Below are positions 23,901 to 33,900 of a DNA stretch of 64,000 bases, one piece after another. The DNA is from Paenibacillus aceti (GTDB lineage Bacteria; Bacillota; Bacilli; Paenibacillales; Paenibacillaceae). The notes beneath the pieces are model-generated. The model was not told the DNA's origin, searched no databases, and saw only the letters and a list, made by a program, of their open reading frames with translations. Every line of letters begins with the position of its first letter. Position 1 is the first letter of the stretch. The position numbers and the translations under genes are program-made. The stretch spans positions 2,796,979 to 2,860,978 of the forward strand of contig NZ_KZ987724.1 in the NCBI RefSeq assembly GCF_003614185.1. The letters are read 5' to 3'.

Positions 23901-25226
23901 TTGCGGAAGAAATGGTTATGGATTGGCATTATGTTCGTTGCACTAGCTCTTATTGCAGCCATATTGTGGCTGACTCTCCCCGGTAAGAAGGACACGGCGG
24001 AAGCACCACAGCAGAGGACTACCAAAGTGAGCAAGGGCAATATCACCGTAAGCGTCTCGGGGTCAGGCTCTGTCATTACTACCGATAGCGAGAGCATCCG
24101 CACGAAGGATGAAGGTAAAGTTAGCAAGGTCCACGTCAAGGTCGGGGATACCGTCAAGAAAGGACAAGCCCTGTTGACCTATGAAGCCGAGGATTTCTCC
24201 GATAATCTGGAAGATCAGGAGACGACACTGCAAACGCAAAAATGGGATCTGGAGGATTTGCAGGATCAATACAAACAACATGTTCAGGCAGGCGCTTCTG
24301 AAGAAGAGCTAAAGCAGATCAAGAAGTCGATCGATAAACAGGAATTGAATATTGAGAAAACGGAGAAGAATATCGCTTCTATTAAAGAAGATATGCTTCC
24401 TCCCGACCCGTTAACCTCGCCGATCGCCGGTACAATTACGGCCGTCAATATTACTTCAGGAGAGCAGACTAAAGCGGGGACTGAATTATTCGTCATTACT
24501 GATTATCAGAACTTAAGTGTCAAGACACAGATTGATGAATTGGATATCTCGAAGGTTCAAAAAGGCATGAAAGCGAATATTCAACTCGATGCCCTGCCCG
24601 ATCAGACGATCGAGGGCGAGGTTAACCATATTTCGAATGAAGGCACCGCATCCAATGGGGTATCTCTGTTCGATGTGACGATCAAGATGAATCCTACAGA
24701 TAGCGTGCGGGTCGGCATGTCCGCTGAAGCAACGATTATTGTGGATGAGCAACAAGACATCCTTAAGCTTCCGATTGAAGCCGTACAGAAAATAGGCGAG
24801 AAATATATGGTTATGCTGCCTTCGTCTACGGAAGATGCGACAAAAGCAAGTGATGACTCCGCTGTTCCAAGTTCACCAAAAGGTCCATCACAAAGTTCAG
24901 CAGAAGCTTCAACGGAGGCTTCAACAGAGATTCCAGCACGCAGCACAGAAGGTGGAAGACGAGGCTCATCAGGAAAAATGACAGAAGTCAAGGTGGGCGT
25001 TCATGACGAGAACGATATTCAAATCGTCAGCGGTTTAAATGAAGGGGACGAGGTTATTATTCCGACGATCGTCAAATCAGCGAATAGCAATGCATTACAA
25101 GAGCAAGCGATAAAAGGTGGAGAGATGAGGTTCGGCGAATCTGGCGGCGCTATGTCTCAAGGAAATTTAAACAGAGGCAGCTTCCCTAGCAGCGGAGGCG
25201 GAATGTCCAGAGGAGGTGGCCAATAA
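23901..25226 (+). CDS. Membrane fusion (HlyD/MacA/YknX-like) efflux adaptor
   Basis: A 441-residue adaptor of an ABC export system. One N-terminal membrane anchor (residues 5-24) leads to a first barrel-sandwich half (SKGNITVSVSGSGSV, KVSKVHVKVGDTVKKGQALLTYEAED), a long coiled coil (about 105-165), the second lipoyl half (SPIAGTITAVNITSGEQT) and a beta-barrel. A Ser/Thr/Glu-rich linker (about 310-355) and a Gly-rich C-terminus (GGGMSRGGGQ) are low-complexity additions. TTG start behind CTGGAG. The stop overlaps the ATPase start by one base. B. subtilis YknX with YknYZ protects against the toxin SdpC; a similar role is possible. Confidence 0.9.
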   Translation: MRKKWLWIGIMFVALALIAAILWLTLPGKKDTAEAPQQRTTKVSKGNITVSVSGSGSVITTDSESIRTKDEGKVSKVHVKVGDTVKKGQALLTYEAEDFSDNLEDQETTLQTQKWDLEDLQDQYKQHVQAGASEEELKQIKKSIDKQELNIEKTEKNIASIKEDMLPPDPLTSPIAGTITAVNITSGEQTKAGTELFVITDYQNLSVKTQIDELDISKVQKGMKANIQLDALPDQTIEGEVNHISNEGTASNGVSLFDVTIKMNPTDSVRVGMSAEATIIVDEQQDILKLPIEAVQKIGEKYMVMLPSSTEDATKASDDSAVPSSPKGPSQSSAEASTEASTEIPARSTEGGRRGSSGKMTEVKVGVHDENDIQIVSGLNEGDEVIIPTIVKSANSNALQEQAIKGGEMRFGESGGAMSQGNLNRGSFPSSGGGMSRGGGQ

Positions 25227-25945
25227 TGCCGGGTGCAGCAGTTCAATCAGCAGCTCAATCGCCCTTGATTGAAGTCAGACAGCTCGGTCACGGATATGTG
25301 ATGGCCGGAGAGATGATGAAGGTGCTTACCGACATTAACTTTACGATCCATTACGGCGAATTCGTCGCGATTATCGGCCCCTCGGGCTCGGGCAAATCCA
25401 CGCTTATGAACATGCTCGGCTGTCTTGATATCGCCAATGAGGGCACCTATCGATTAGAGGGCGTGGATACCAGCAAGCTATCCGACAATAAGCTGGCCAA
25501 GATCAGAAATGAGAAGATCGGATTTATTTTTCAATCCTTCAATCTGTTGTCCAAGCTGACAGCTTATGAGAATGTGGAGCTCCCGCTCATTTACCGTAAT
25601 ATCCCACATAAAGAGCGGGCGAGCATTGTCGAGAAGTCCTTGCGAACGGTCGGTCTTCACGACCGCATGCACCACAAGCCGCCGCAATTGTCAGGCGGTC
25701 AGCAGCAGCGTGTAGCCATCGCCCGCGCCATCGCCGGTAATCCTCCGCTTCTGTTAGCCGACGAGCCAACTGGAGCGCTCGATAGCAAAACCGGAATCGA
25801 GGTCATGGAGCAAATGAAGCAATTGAACGCTCTGGGGCACACGATCATCCTTATTACACATGATCTGTCGATTGCGGAGCAAGCCAAACGGGTCATTCGT
25901 ATTCAGGACGGCAGAATCGTAGAAGATCGAGGTGAGGCAAGGTGA
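25226..25945 (+). CDS. ABC transporter ATPase (YknY/MacB-type)
   Basis: A 239-residue ATPase of the LolD/MacB class: Walker A GPSGSGKS (about 51-58), Q-loop in IGFIFQSFNLL, signature [14 protein letters not shown], Walker [13 protein letters not shown], and switch His in ILITHD. It powers the adaptor-permease complex encoded on either side. Its start overlaps the adaptor stop by one base, and its stop overlaps the permease start by four, so the three proteins are made from one message. Confidence 0.95.
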   Translation: MPGAAVQSAAQSPLIEVRQLGHGYVMAGEMMKVLTDINFTIHYGEFVAIIGPSGSGKSTLMNMLGCLDIANEGTYRLEGVDTSKLSDNKLAKIRNEKIGFIFQSFNLLSKLTAYENVELPLIYRNIPHKERASIVEKSLRTVGLHDRMHHKPPQLSGGQQQRVAIARAIAGNPPLLLADEPTGALDSKTGIEVMEQMKQLNALGHTIILITHDLSIAEQAKRVIRIQDGRIVEDRGEAR

Positions 25946-27114
25946 ATCTGCTGCAGAGCATCAAAATGGCCTGGAAGAGCATTATAGGCACCAAGGTCAG
26001 ATCCCTATTAACCATGCTCGGAATTATTATCGGCGTCTCCTCGGTCATCGTGCTCGTCTCAGTCGGGCAAGGGACTACTTCACAGATTACTGCCCAATTA
26101 GAAGGGCTGGGGACGGATTTATTAACCGTCAATATTATGGGCAGAGGTAACACGACCTCGCTTTCATTAGATGAGGCTATGGAACTAGGTGAGATCGCTG
26201 GTGTCAAAGCGGTCTCTCCCGTGATCAGCGATTCGGTAACCGTCAAGAAGGGCACCACTAATGACTCTGTGTCTATTGAAGGGATTGTTCCTTCGTATGA
26301 GGAGGTGAAGGACTTCCATGTTCAATCCGGCCGCTTTATTATAGATCTGGATAATGAGTTTCGGATTAAGGCCGCTCTCATTGGTACGGAGGCAGCTCAA
26401 ACCTTCTTCGGCAGTGAGGATCCTGTAGGGCAGACCATTCAATTGAACGGAACCAGCTTTCAAATCGTCGGCCTTCTGGAATCCAAAGGCTCAAGCTTGA
26501 CAGCTTCTAACGATAATAAAATACTCATTCCGATCACGACCGCCGAGCGTACGCTGCGCAACGGTGGAATTCGTTCCATCACCGTCCAGGCTAATGATTC
26601 GAAGCAGATCAGCACCGTGAAAGCCTCGGTTGAAGCAGCGCTCGATAAAAAATTTCAGAATGCTGATAATTCCTACAGCATCTTCAATTCGCAGGATATG
26701 CTGGATACGGTAAATTCCACCACCCAGACGCTCTCCCTAGCCCTGGGGGGAATTGCCGGTATTTCTCTGCTGGTAGGCGGCATCGGCATTATGAATATTA
26801 TGCTCGTCTCGGTCAGCGAGAGAACGCGGGAGATTGGAATCCGGAAGGCCATCGGCGCCAAAAGGATGAATATTCTGTTGCAGTTCATGGTTGAATCGAC
26901 TTTCCTCAGCGGATTCGGCGGATTGGCTGGAATCGGCTTGGGCTATGGATTAAGCGCCCTAATCGGTCACTACACCTCGCTGACTACGACAGTGCCATAT
27001 TCGATTGTGCTGATCTCGTTCCTCTTCTCCTTATTCATCGGCATCATTTTCGGCGTGATCCCGGCCAATCAGGCCGCCAAGCTGCGCCCGATCCATGCTC
27101 TGCGAACCGAATGA
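25942..27114 (+). CDS. ABC transporter permease (YknZ/MacB-type)
   Basis: A 390-residue permease. An N-terminal helix (SLLTMLGIIIGVSSVIVLVS) is followed by a large extracellular MacB periplasmic-core-like domain (about 45-235), and three more helices form the FtsX domain at the C-terminus (GIAGISLLVGGIGIMNIMLV, VSERTREIGIRKAIGAK, then two more). This is the mechanotransmission type of exporter. GTG start, overlapping the ATPase stop. The operon ends at the hairpin at about 27150. Confidence 0.95.
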   Translation: MNLLQSIKMAWKSIIGTKVRSLLTMLGIIIGVSSVIVLVSVGQGTTSQITAQLEGLGTDLLTVNIMGRGNTTSLSLDEAMELGEIAGVKAVSPVISDSVTVKKGTTNDSVSIEGIVPSYEEVKDFHVQSGRFIIDLDNEFRIKAALIGTEAAQTFFGSEDPVGQTIQLNGTSFQIVGLLESKGSSLTASNDNKILIPITTAERTLRNGGIRSITVQANDSKQISTVKASVEAALDKKFQNADNSYSIFNSQDMLDTVNSTTQTLSLALGGIAGISLLVGGIGIMNIMLVSVSERTREIGIRKAIGAKRMNILLQFMVESTFLSGFGGLAGIGLGYGLSALIGHYTSLTTTVPYSIVLISFLFSLFIGIIFGVIPANQAAKLRPIHALRTE

Positions 27115-27149
27115 AGAATGAGCATACCGCAGCCCACGCTAAAAACTCA

Positions 27150-27286
27150 AAAGCCTGCAAAAGTGCAGGCTTTTTCACATTTTCCTATAAAATCAAGCCG
27201 ATGTGGCACAAAAACCTGCATTCTCGCAGGAATTCACCCTCACAAGAGCAAATATCCGCGAAATTCCTGCATATTTGCAGGCTTTA
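27150..27286. repeat. CCTGCA/TGCAGG hairpin repeats, locus 1 (includes operon terminator)
   Basis: Three hairpins built on the same unit: AAGCCTGCAAAAGTGCAGGCTTTTT (about 27151-27175), CCTGCATTCTCGCAGG (27215-27230), and AATTCCTGCATATTTGCAGGCTTT (27262-27285). The first has a U-tract and terminates the exporter operon. The same unit appears at 50813-50938. Confidence 0.8.
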
Positions 27287-27370
27287 AAGTCTCCCCATCC
27301 TTCCCACAAAAGAAAAAAGCACCCGAATCATCGAGTGCTAGCGTGAAAGGCTCGCTTCCATGCTTTATCA

Positions 27371-27721
27371 TTAAAAATCAATCAAACCTAGACTGATTAA
27401 CAATGCGTCATTGACTTTCTTCATCGTCTCATCGTCTAAATGTGTGATTTTATCGGTTAATCTTTGTTTGTCGATCGTTCGAATCTGTTCCAGTAAAATG
27501 ACGGAATCACGATCAAATCCGTGCGTAGCTGCATCAATTTCGACATGAGTCGGCAGCTTGGCCTTCTGAATTTGAGCTGTGATGGCAGCAACGATAGCTG
27601 TAGGACTAAATCGATTGCCGATATCGTTCTGGATGATTAGCACCGGTCTTACCCCTCCCTGTTCAGAACCAACTACTGGGGAAAGGTCTGCAAAGAATAC
27701 GTCACCGCGCTTTACGATCAA
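27371..27721 (-). CDS. ndoA: EndoA, MazF-family mRNA interferase toxin
   Basis: A 116-residue toxin of the MazF/PemK family that cuts mRNA at specific short sites (UACAU for the B. subtilis enzyme). The protein is near-canonical: [31 protein letters not shown], split over the first 33 residues, includes the catalytic Arg; then [12 protein letters not shown] and [13 protein letters not shown] follow. TTG start behind GGGGTG. It lies three bases after the antitoxin gene and downstream of alr, as in B. subtilis, so co-transcription with the antitoxin is expected. Confidence 0.96.
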   Translation of the reverse strand: MIVKRGDVFFADLSPVVGSEQGGVRPVLIIQNDIGNRFSPTAIVAAITAQIQKAKLPTHVEIDAATHGFDRDSVILLEQIRTIDKQRLTDKITHLDDETMKKVNDALLISLGLIDF

Positions 27722-27724
27722 TGG

Positions 27725-28006
27725 TTACACCCCGCTTACTAGGCGGTCCAGAGTGATGTCTGCATCTTCCTCTGCTTGGAACGCTTCAGAGGCCATGGAA
27801 AGGTTAATCTTAGCCATCTCCATATAGCCTCGCTGCATTGATTCACGGATGAATCTCTTCTTCCGCTCATTTAGGTACAGCTTCATGGCTTGCCGGATCA
27901 ATTCGCTGCGGTTGGAATTCTCCATCGCCACGATTCCATCTACCTCCTGTAAAAGATGATCCGGTAAACTGATCATGATTCGTTTGGTATTGTGCATATT
28001 GGCCAT
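27725..28006 (-). CDS. ndoAI: EndoAI antitoxin (ribbon-helix-helix)
   Basis: A 93-residue antitoxin. Its N-terminal ribbon-helix-helix (NTKRIMISLPDHLLQEVDGI, then ENSNRSELIRQAMKLYL) binds DNA and dimerises; the C-terminal tail (FQAEEDADITLDRLVSGV) wraps the toxin. The ATG at 28006 follows GGTGGAAG; an open extension to 28051 has no ribosome site. It is encoded directly before ndoA. Confidence 0.95.
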   Translation of the reverse strand: MANMHNTKRIMISLPDHLLQEVDGIVAMENSNRSELIRQAMKLYLNERKKRFIRESMQRGYMEMAKINLSMASEAFQAEEDADITLDRLVSGV

Positions 28007-28251
28007 CTTTACTTCCACCCCCAAAACCTTATCGACCCAAAACCCTTGCATTAAAACTCAGTATAGCATTATTCAAGGGAATTTATACAAGAAAATATAT
28101 GCCGAGAGTATATCAAGTATGCTGCATATCATTATAAACAAAAATGATAGTAGCGTACACACCTGATTCTTTCCATATTCCTATCATTCGATAACCTCAG
28201 CATAAAATCCTTCAAAGTCGCAGAAAGTTTTTGTTGGTTTTTGTCAGGTAT

Positions 28252-29442
28252 CTACGAAAGAAGCGGATTAAGCACTAATTCCGTCGCCCCTTTACGCTTA
28301 TACACCCGTGCAACCCGATGGGCCATCATGCATACCACTTCGTAATTGATCGTTCCAAGCAAAGCAGCCAGTTCCTCGGCGGTAATTTCCTCGCCCGATT
28401 GCTGACCGATGAGTACAACCTCTTCGCCGGCTTGAATTTCTTCGGCTTGTTCCGCCAAAGTTTGTAAAGAAATCATACATTGATCCATACAAATTGTTCC
28501 CACTACAGGGACGCGGTTTCCGCGTATCAATACCTGTGCCTTACCGCTCATCATTCGGGAATAACCATCAGCATAACCAATCGGAAGGGTTGCAATTCTC
28601 TCTTCCCCAGCGGTTACATACTTGGCCCCGTAGCTAATAGCTGAACCGGGCGGTACGGTCTTCACGTAGACTGTCTGAGTCTTCAGCGACAGCACCGGCT
28701 TCAGTGGAACCCGCTCCTTCACAACCTCGCTGGAAGGATACAGGCCATATAAAGCAATACCAATTCGAACCATTCGGCAGGTAACTTCTGGTAAATCGAT
28801 GGCGATAGCGCTATTGCCCGTATGTATTATAGGGATATGTATCCCCTGATTCCGAAGCGCTTCGACCACGCCCTGAAAACGTTCGTATTGTTCCAATGTA
28901 TAACCTTTGTCTCTTTCATCCGCAGTCGCAAAATGGGTGAACATCCCTTCCACTTCCACATGTGAAATTTGCATAGCCCGACGGATGAAATCAACAGCAT
29001 CTTGCCCCGGCTGCAGACCAAGACGTCCCATGCCGGAATCGATTTTGATATGGACCTTCAGCTTGTGTGCGAAATCTGCAGGATCCAGTGCCGCAATCTT
29101 ATCAAGTACATCCTCACTGAACACGTTAAGGGTAATATCGTGTTCCCAAGCGGTTCGTACTCCTTGCGGGGAGGTATATCCCAGAATCAGAATGGGCAGG
29201 GTAATTCCGGCCTTCCTTAGCTCTAGCGCCTCGTCTAAGAAAGCTACGCTAAGATAGTCGGCGCCCAGCGCCTCCAGTTCCCGGGAGATCGGAACTGCAC
29301 CGTGTCCATAAGCATTGGCCTTCACGCATGCTAACAACTTAACTTCCTCCGGTAGTCTGCGGCGAAATGCTTCATAATTGGCACCGAGTGCATCCAGATC
29401 AATTTCCGCTTGTGTGGGTCGATAATTCACTTGCACTTTCAA
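28252..29442 (-). CDS. alr: Alanine racemase
   Basis: A 396-residue pyridoxal-phosphate enzyme that converts L-alanine to D-alanine for peptidoglycan. The cofactor Lys is in VKANAYGHG (about residue 41); the phosphate-binding ITCRMVRIGIALYG-like region is present as CRMVRIGIALYGLYP; and the catalytic Tyr of the other subunit is in ISYGAKY. Further conserved parts are HIKIDSGMGRLG and PIGYADGYSR. TTG start behind GGAGAAGGTGA. It precedes ndoAI-ndoA with a gap of about 245 bases, an order also found in B. subtilis. Confidence 0.97.
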   Translation of the reverse strand: MKVQVNYRPTQAEIDLDALGANYEAFRRRLPEEVKLLACVKANAYGHGAVPISRELEALGADYLSVAFLDEALELRKAGITLPILILGYTSPQGVRTAWEHDITLNVFSEDVLDKIAALDPADFAHKLKVHIKIDSGMGRLGLQPGQDAVDFIRRAMQISHVEVEGMFTHFATADERDKGYTLEQYERFQGVVEALRNQGIHIPIIHTGNSAIAIDLPEVTCRMVRIGIALYGLYPSSEVVKERVPLKPVLSLKTQTVYVKTVPPGSAISYGAKYVTAGEERIATLPIGYADGYSRMMSGKAQVLIRGNRVPVVGTICMDQCMISLQTLAEQAEEIQAGEEVVLIGQQSGEEITAEELAALLGTINYEVVCMMAHRVARVYKRKGATELVLNPLLS

Positions 29443-29651
29443 GTCACCTTCTCCAATGTTTTCAAAAAGTCCATGCCAAACGATACAATTATCGTAATGT
29501 TATGAGGTTCTCATGTCAATTCCGCTGCAAGCCCCATATTTGCAATTATGTGAAGTAATATTTTGGACGAAGAAAAAAAAGACGGATTAACGGTACTCCT
29601 GCCGGGATCATATCACCGTCAGGCTGAACCGAAAACCGCCCTATTTCCCCA

Positions 29652-30785
29652 TTATTTACCTGTCTGATCCTGCATGGAGGCCGCGATCTTCACCATCTCC
29701 GTCACCGGCAGATTATCGCTAGTAATCCGGAACTCAAGCCCCTCGGTCGTCCATGTCAGGGTCTGCAGATCAATGCCAGTAAGCAGGCCTGCTGTGAAGC
29801 CAAGGTCTACCACTTGACCCGGAACGAGTGAAGTAGCCCGGTCAGCCGCCCTCGTCTCGGAAATCGTAAATTGATAGGCCCCGTCATACCTTAGCATGAC
29901 AAGACTGCGATCGGTATCTTCAATCACTTTATCGTCCTTATATACTACTCCGTCTGGTAAATAAGTCGGAATTATGATTCCAAAAGGATCTGACATTGCC
30001 GGCAAAGAGGGTACTTCCGTCCCTTCTCCGCTGACGGCTGCATCCGGCGAATCCGTTCCGATTCCCGCTGCTGCCTCATCCTTAGACGTCACTTTCTCGA
30101 TCAGCATTCCCGTCTCATCCACCTCAAGCAGAGTTCCCTTCGCATCCTGGGAAGCTGCATCCAGATTGCGCTGCATATCGAATGACTTATCATCGAATTT
30201 AGTATTGAAGTCGAACTTGTCGAACTTCACCTCTACGACCACCTTGGCCTGGGCATCCGATACCTGAACTTGCTTCGGCGCATAATTCTCCTTGTTCAGC
30301 CAGATCTTCTGACGCACCAAGGCATGGGTGTTGTAATTCGCCGCTACATCGAATACATAATTATCCTTGTCGCTTACAAACTGCCTTGAGCTGTCGCTTA
30401 GAATGCTTCGTATCAGCGTCTGATACAAATATACCTGGCCCTGATTCTCGGGCCAATCGCTCTGGAAGCGGAAGCTCTTGTTGAGGCTTGGCGTCAGCAC
30501 ATAGACGCCCTGATCATTGCGCAGGACAATCTGAGTAATATTCTTCTGCGCGTTCGTGAGTGCGATCCGGTAGTAGGATGGCTTCTGATGCCATACCTCC
30601 ACCTTGTATTCTTGCGGACTATCGCCAGTGTACAAGGTCATCGTCCCGGAAGTCTGGTAGCTCTCCAGTTTGGTAACGACTTTGTCCAAATCCTTAACGA
30701 CACCTGCGGCGTCCTTTTTCCCGCATGCGGTCATTACGATGCCAAACACGATTATGATGGTCAGCATCCACGTGATCCGACGCAT
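29652..30785 (-). CDS. YdcC-like lipoprotein, LolA/RseB fold
   Basis: A 377-residue lipoprotein. MRRITWMLTIIIVFGIVMTACGKKD gives, within its first 25 residues, a signal peptide with lipobox TAC and a lipidated Cys near position 21. The mature part starts with a LolA/MucB-type beta sheet (LDKVVTKLESYQTSGTMTLY, VEVWHQKPSYYRIAL) and ends with a domain holding DPFGIIIPTYLPDGV. B. subtilis YdcC, in the same place upstream of alr, is made during sporulation. The start at 30785 follows AGGGGATGA; a longer frame to 30896 lacks a ribosome site and would hide the signal peptide. Confidence 0.88.
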   Translation of the reverse strand: MRRITWMLTIIIVFGIVMTACGKKDAAGVVKDLDKVVTKLESYQTSGTMTLYTGDSPQEYKVEVWHQKPSYYRIALTNAQKNITQIVLRNDQGVYVLTPSLNKSFRFQSDWPENQGQVYLYQTLIRSILSDSSRQFVSDKDNYVFDVAANYNTHALVRQKIWLNKENYAPKQVQVSDAQAKVVVEVKFDKFDFNTKFDDKSFDMQRNLDAASQDAKGTLLEVDETGMLIEKVTSKDEAAAGIGTDSPDAAVSGEGTEVPSLPAMSDPFGIIIPTYLPDGVVYKDDKVIEDTDRSLVMLRYDGAYQFTISETRAADRATSLVPGQVVDLGFTAGLLTGIDLQTLTWTTEGLEFRITSDNLPVTEMVKIAASMQDQTGK

Positions 30786-30944
30786 GAGATCATCCCCTCT
30801 GCAGTTTGATTTCCTAAACTGATACATGTCTATGAGGGAACTTGGCCGATTATGCAGACTAGCTTGACAAGCCAGCAAGGAAGTCCACGAAAGCATAATC
30901 CCGAGTATCCTTGAGTATGAACTATTTCTGATATATGAACGATA

Positions 30945-30992
30945 AAGAGGGTGTCCCTAAGCCATGGTCATGGCTTGAAGGGACACCCTCTT
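30945..30992 (-). terminator. Terminator of the giant SLH protein gene
   Basis: AAGAGGGTGTCCCT pairs with AGGGACACCCTCTT, with a further AAGCCATG/CATGGCTT hairpin in the loop. It lies directly past the stop at 31000. The U-tract is short, but the stem is very stable. Confidence 0.85.
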
Positions 30993-30999
30993 GGATTGA

Positions 31000-33900
31000 T
31001 TAACGGTTCATAGCAATATAGATCATCTTCGCAACTTCCGCACGGGTAAGCTCGCCCTGCGGGTCAAATCGATGATTTTCTTTACCATTGATCACATTTT
31101 GCGCCTGCAGACGGTCTACTGCTTCCTTCGCCCAGGCTGAGATCTCAGCACGATCTGTGAAGGTCGTATCCACCGTGTCTGCCGAGGATTTATGCAAATA
31201 AGACATCCAGCGGTCTATGACAACAGCTGCTTCCTCACGCGTAATCTCAGCCTGTGGACGGAATGCGCCTCCGCTTCCCTGGATTAGTCCGAGCTCTGCA
31301 GCCACTGTCACATAACCTCCGTAGTAGGCGTCCGAGGCTACATCGTTAAATGGCGAAGTCCCTTCCTTCGCTGGTAGCCCCGATGCCCGGACGAGAAGCG
31401 TGACGAAGTCGGCACGGCTAATCTCCTGATTGGGCTGGAAGTGCTGCGAATCAACGCCGGTGATCACATGCTTGGCCGTCAGCTTCTGAATGAATTCCTG
31501 GGCCCAAGTACCTGTGACATCCGCAAAATTCTTATGGTACTCAAGTACGGCGAATGAAGATAGCTGATCCGTTGTAAATTCCAGGCTGCCTTGATCAAAG
31601 GCACCGCCTAAATATACAGCTTGACCGCCAGCAATCCGATAAATACCGGCATAATCCCAATTAAGCTGTCTAGGAGCGAGCTTTCTCTCTACCTTAACTG
31701 GCCCAGCAAGACGCTCGATCGCTATCTCTTGGCCTGCTTTCACAGCAACCATTCGCAGTGTATAGACAAGGCCTGTAGAGCGATAATCTGCATTACTGTT
31801 TATAACTTTCTGTAAATCGGTCCGAAGAGATTCATGGGTAGTCGTCTCGATATACAAAGTGATCTTATCCGCTTCGATTGCATCCCTCGTCAATGACGTT
31901 GCCGGAATCGCGAGACAGATAGACCCGGCTTCAACACGAACCGTCAGCCTGCGTTCTTGTAATTGTCCCAATACTGCTGCGTCCAAATCAAGCTTGGACG
32001 TCTCACCCGCCTCCTGCAATCGAATCAGGATTGTTCCATCTGCAGCTTGAATCGCCTGCTCCAGAACCGACTTACTAACCGAATAAGTGCCATCTTCCCC
32101 CGCTTCAGCTACAATAACTCCATCTTTCAACTGGCTCGAGGAGTCCGGATTTGGAATAGTTCCTCCATTGCCGCCCGTACCCGGAGTAGTTGTTCCTGGA
32201 TTTGGATTCGGGTCTGGATTCGGCTCAGGATCAGGGCGACTTGGTTCTGTTGCGCTCCCTGTGTAGAATCCCCAAATATCCGAGGTGGCGCTGCCGCTGA
32301 ACTCGTCATTGGCTCGAACATACCACTGATAGTAACGGTCAGAGGTAAGTCCGTTCCAAGCCACTGAAGCATTTGCACCGCTTTCTACCTGCGCCTTCTG
32401 ACCGATCAGCTGGTCGGTATAGACCTTCACACCGATATAATCCGTAGCAACGCGCTTCGTCTTCGGCTGTAGATCTATATCCAGCGAGAACTCATCTTTG
32501 CCAGGGTAAACTTCCGGATCATAATAATTGTAATCATCCAAATAAGGTGAATAAGTCTTGATGTGCAGCTTGTTATTCTTCATATCGAACTGCATCAAGC
32601 GGATATATCCGAGTCCACCTTCCTCTGCACCCTGATAATCGGCCAGCATTTGATATACCTTGCGGTCGCTGATACCATCCCCATTATCGTCCAGCTCATC
32701 AATTTTCAGCTGGGCGTCATGATAATGACCACTCAAAGCAGCAATCACGTTCTTATTAGGCTTTATCACCTTCTCGAAGATTTGATCCGCGATCGGGGCG
32801 CGATTGTTCGATACGAGCAAGTATTCATGCAAGGCTAGAATCGCCTTTCTCTCCGGATATTTGGCAACGACCTGATTCATCCATTCGATCTCTTTGTCAC
32901 CCAAGCCCCAGCCCATATAGACGATGATAAAATCATTACCTCCTGCAGATACCAGGTCATAGTGGCCGCGGTTATTATCGTATGAGCCGGCAAATGTCGG
33001 CATATTCTTAAATCTGTCCTCACCAAAGTATTTCCAGTAGTTCGTATAGTCATTTTGCTGGTGGCCTACATCATGATTGCCAGCCAATACGCCATAAGGA
33101 ATGTTGGCGTCCTCCAGCACCTTCATATCCTTATCCGCTTCCAGCCACTGATATTCCTGGTATTCCTTATCGACGATATCGCCGGTATGAATCACGTATT
33201 GCAATTTGATCCTGTCCTTATTGTCAGCGATCCACTCCACATTCTTCTGATAAATATAAGGATAGTCCTGAGAGTAATACTGGGTATCCGACATCCATAA
33301 GAAGGAGAAATCATATGGATCATCACTAACTGGTCCTGATTTGGAGACCGCAGCAATCTCATCCTGAATCATGATTTGTATCGTATTGGCCTTCGCCTGT
33401 TGAATCATGTAGTCACCAGCCAGGACAGTAGCGCTAAGCTCGAAATCCTCTGTTCCGGCAATTTTGTAGGCAAGCTGCTCCCATCGCTGTGCAGACTCGC
33501 TCCATGCATACAGACTGACTTTCCGTCCTTCAAGAGAATGCCCGTTCCATACGATGTCTACTTGATCAGATAACTTGATAGTCGGATCCAAAGTGATCTC
33601 ATAACGCTGATATGGGAACTGATCCACTGCATCATTCACCAAATACTTGCCATCCACCGCGCGGATATCTTCATATTCCTGTGCAGTCAAAGCCTGTTCG
33701 CCTTGCGGAACCATCATCTTTGGCGGTTCGGTATCGGAGGCATTCTTATAACCTACGAATCCTTCCGAACGATTCCCGTCATATTTAAATCCTCGATAGA
33801 AGAACACATTCAGCGGATCTTCGGTCGGGTCCGTCACTGTCACGGTCAGATCAGGACGAAGCGATACGTTCTCCTGGCCCTGCTGCGGAGATACGAGCTC

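Noticed and set aside
27118-27396. Plus-strand frame of 92 codons after the exporter operon
   Set aside because: It starts at a chance ATG after the permease stop, and its body is the CCTGCA hairpin repeat.
28052-28251. Riboswitch or T-box between alr and ndoAI
   Set aside because: No conserved T-box or aptamer element could be found; the stretch is plain AT-rich spacer.
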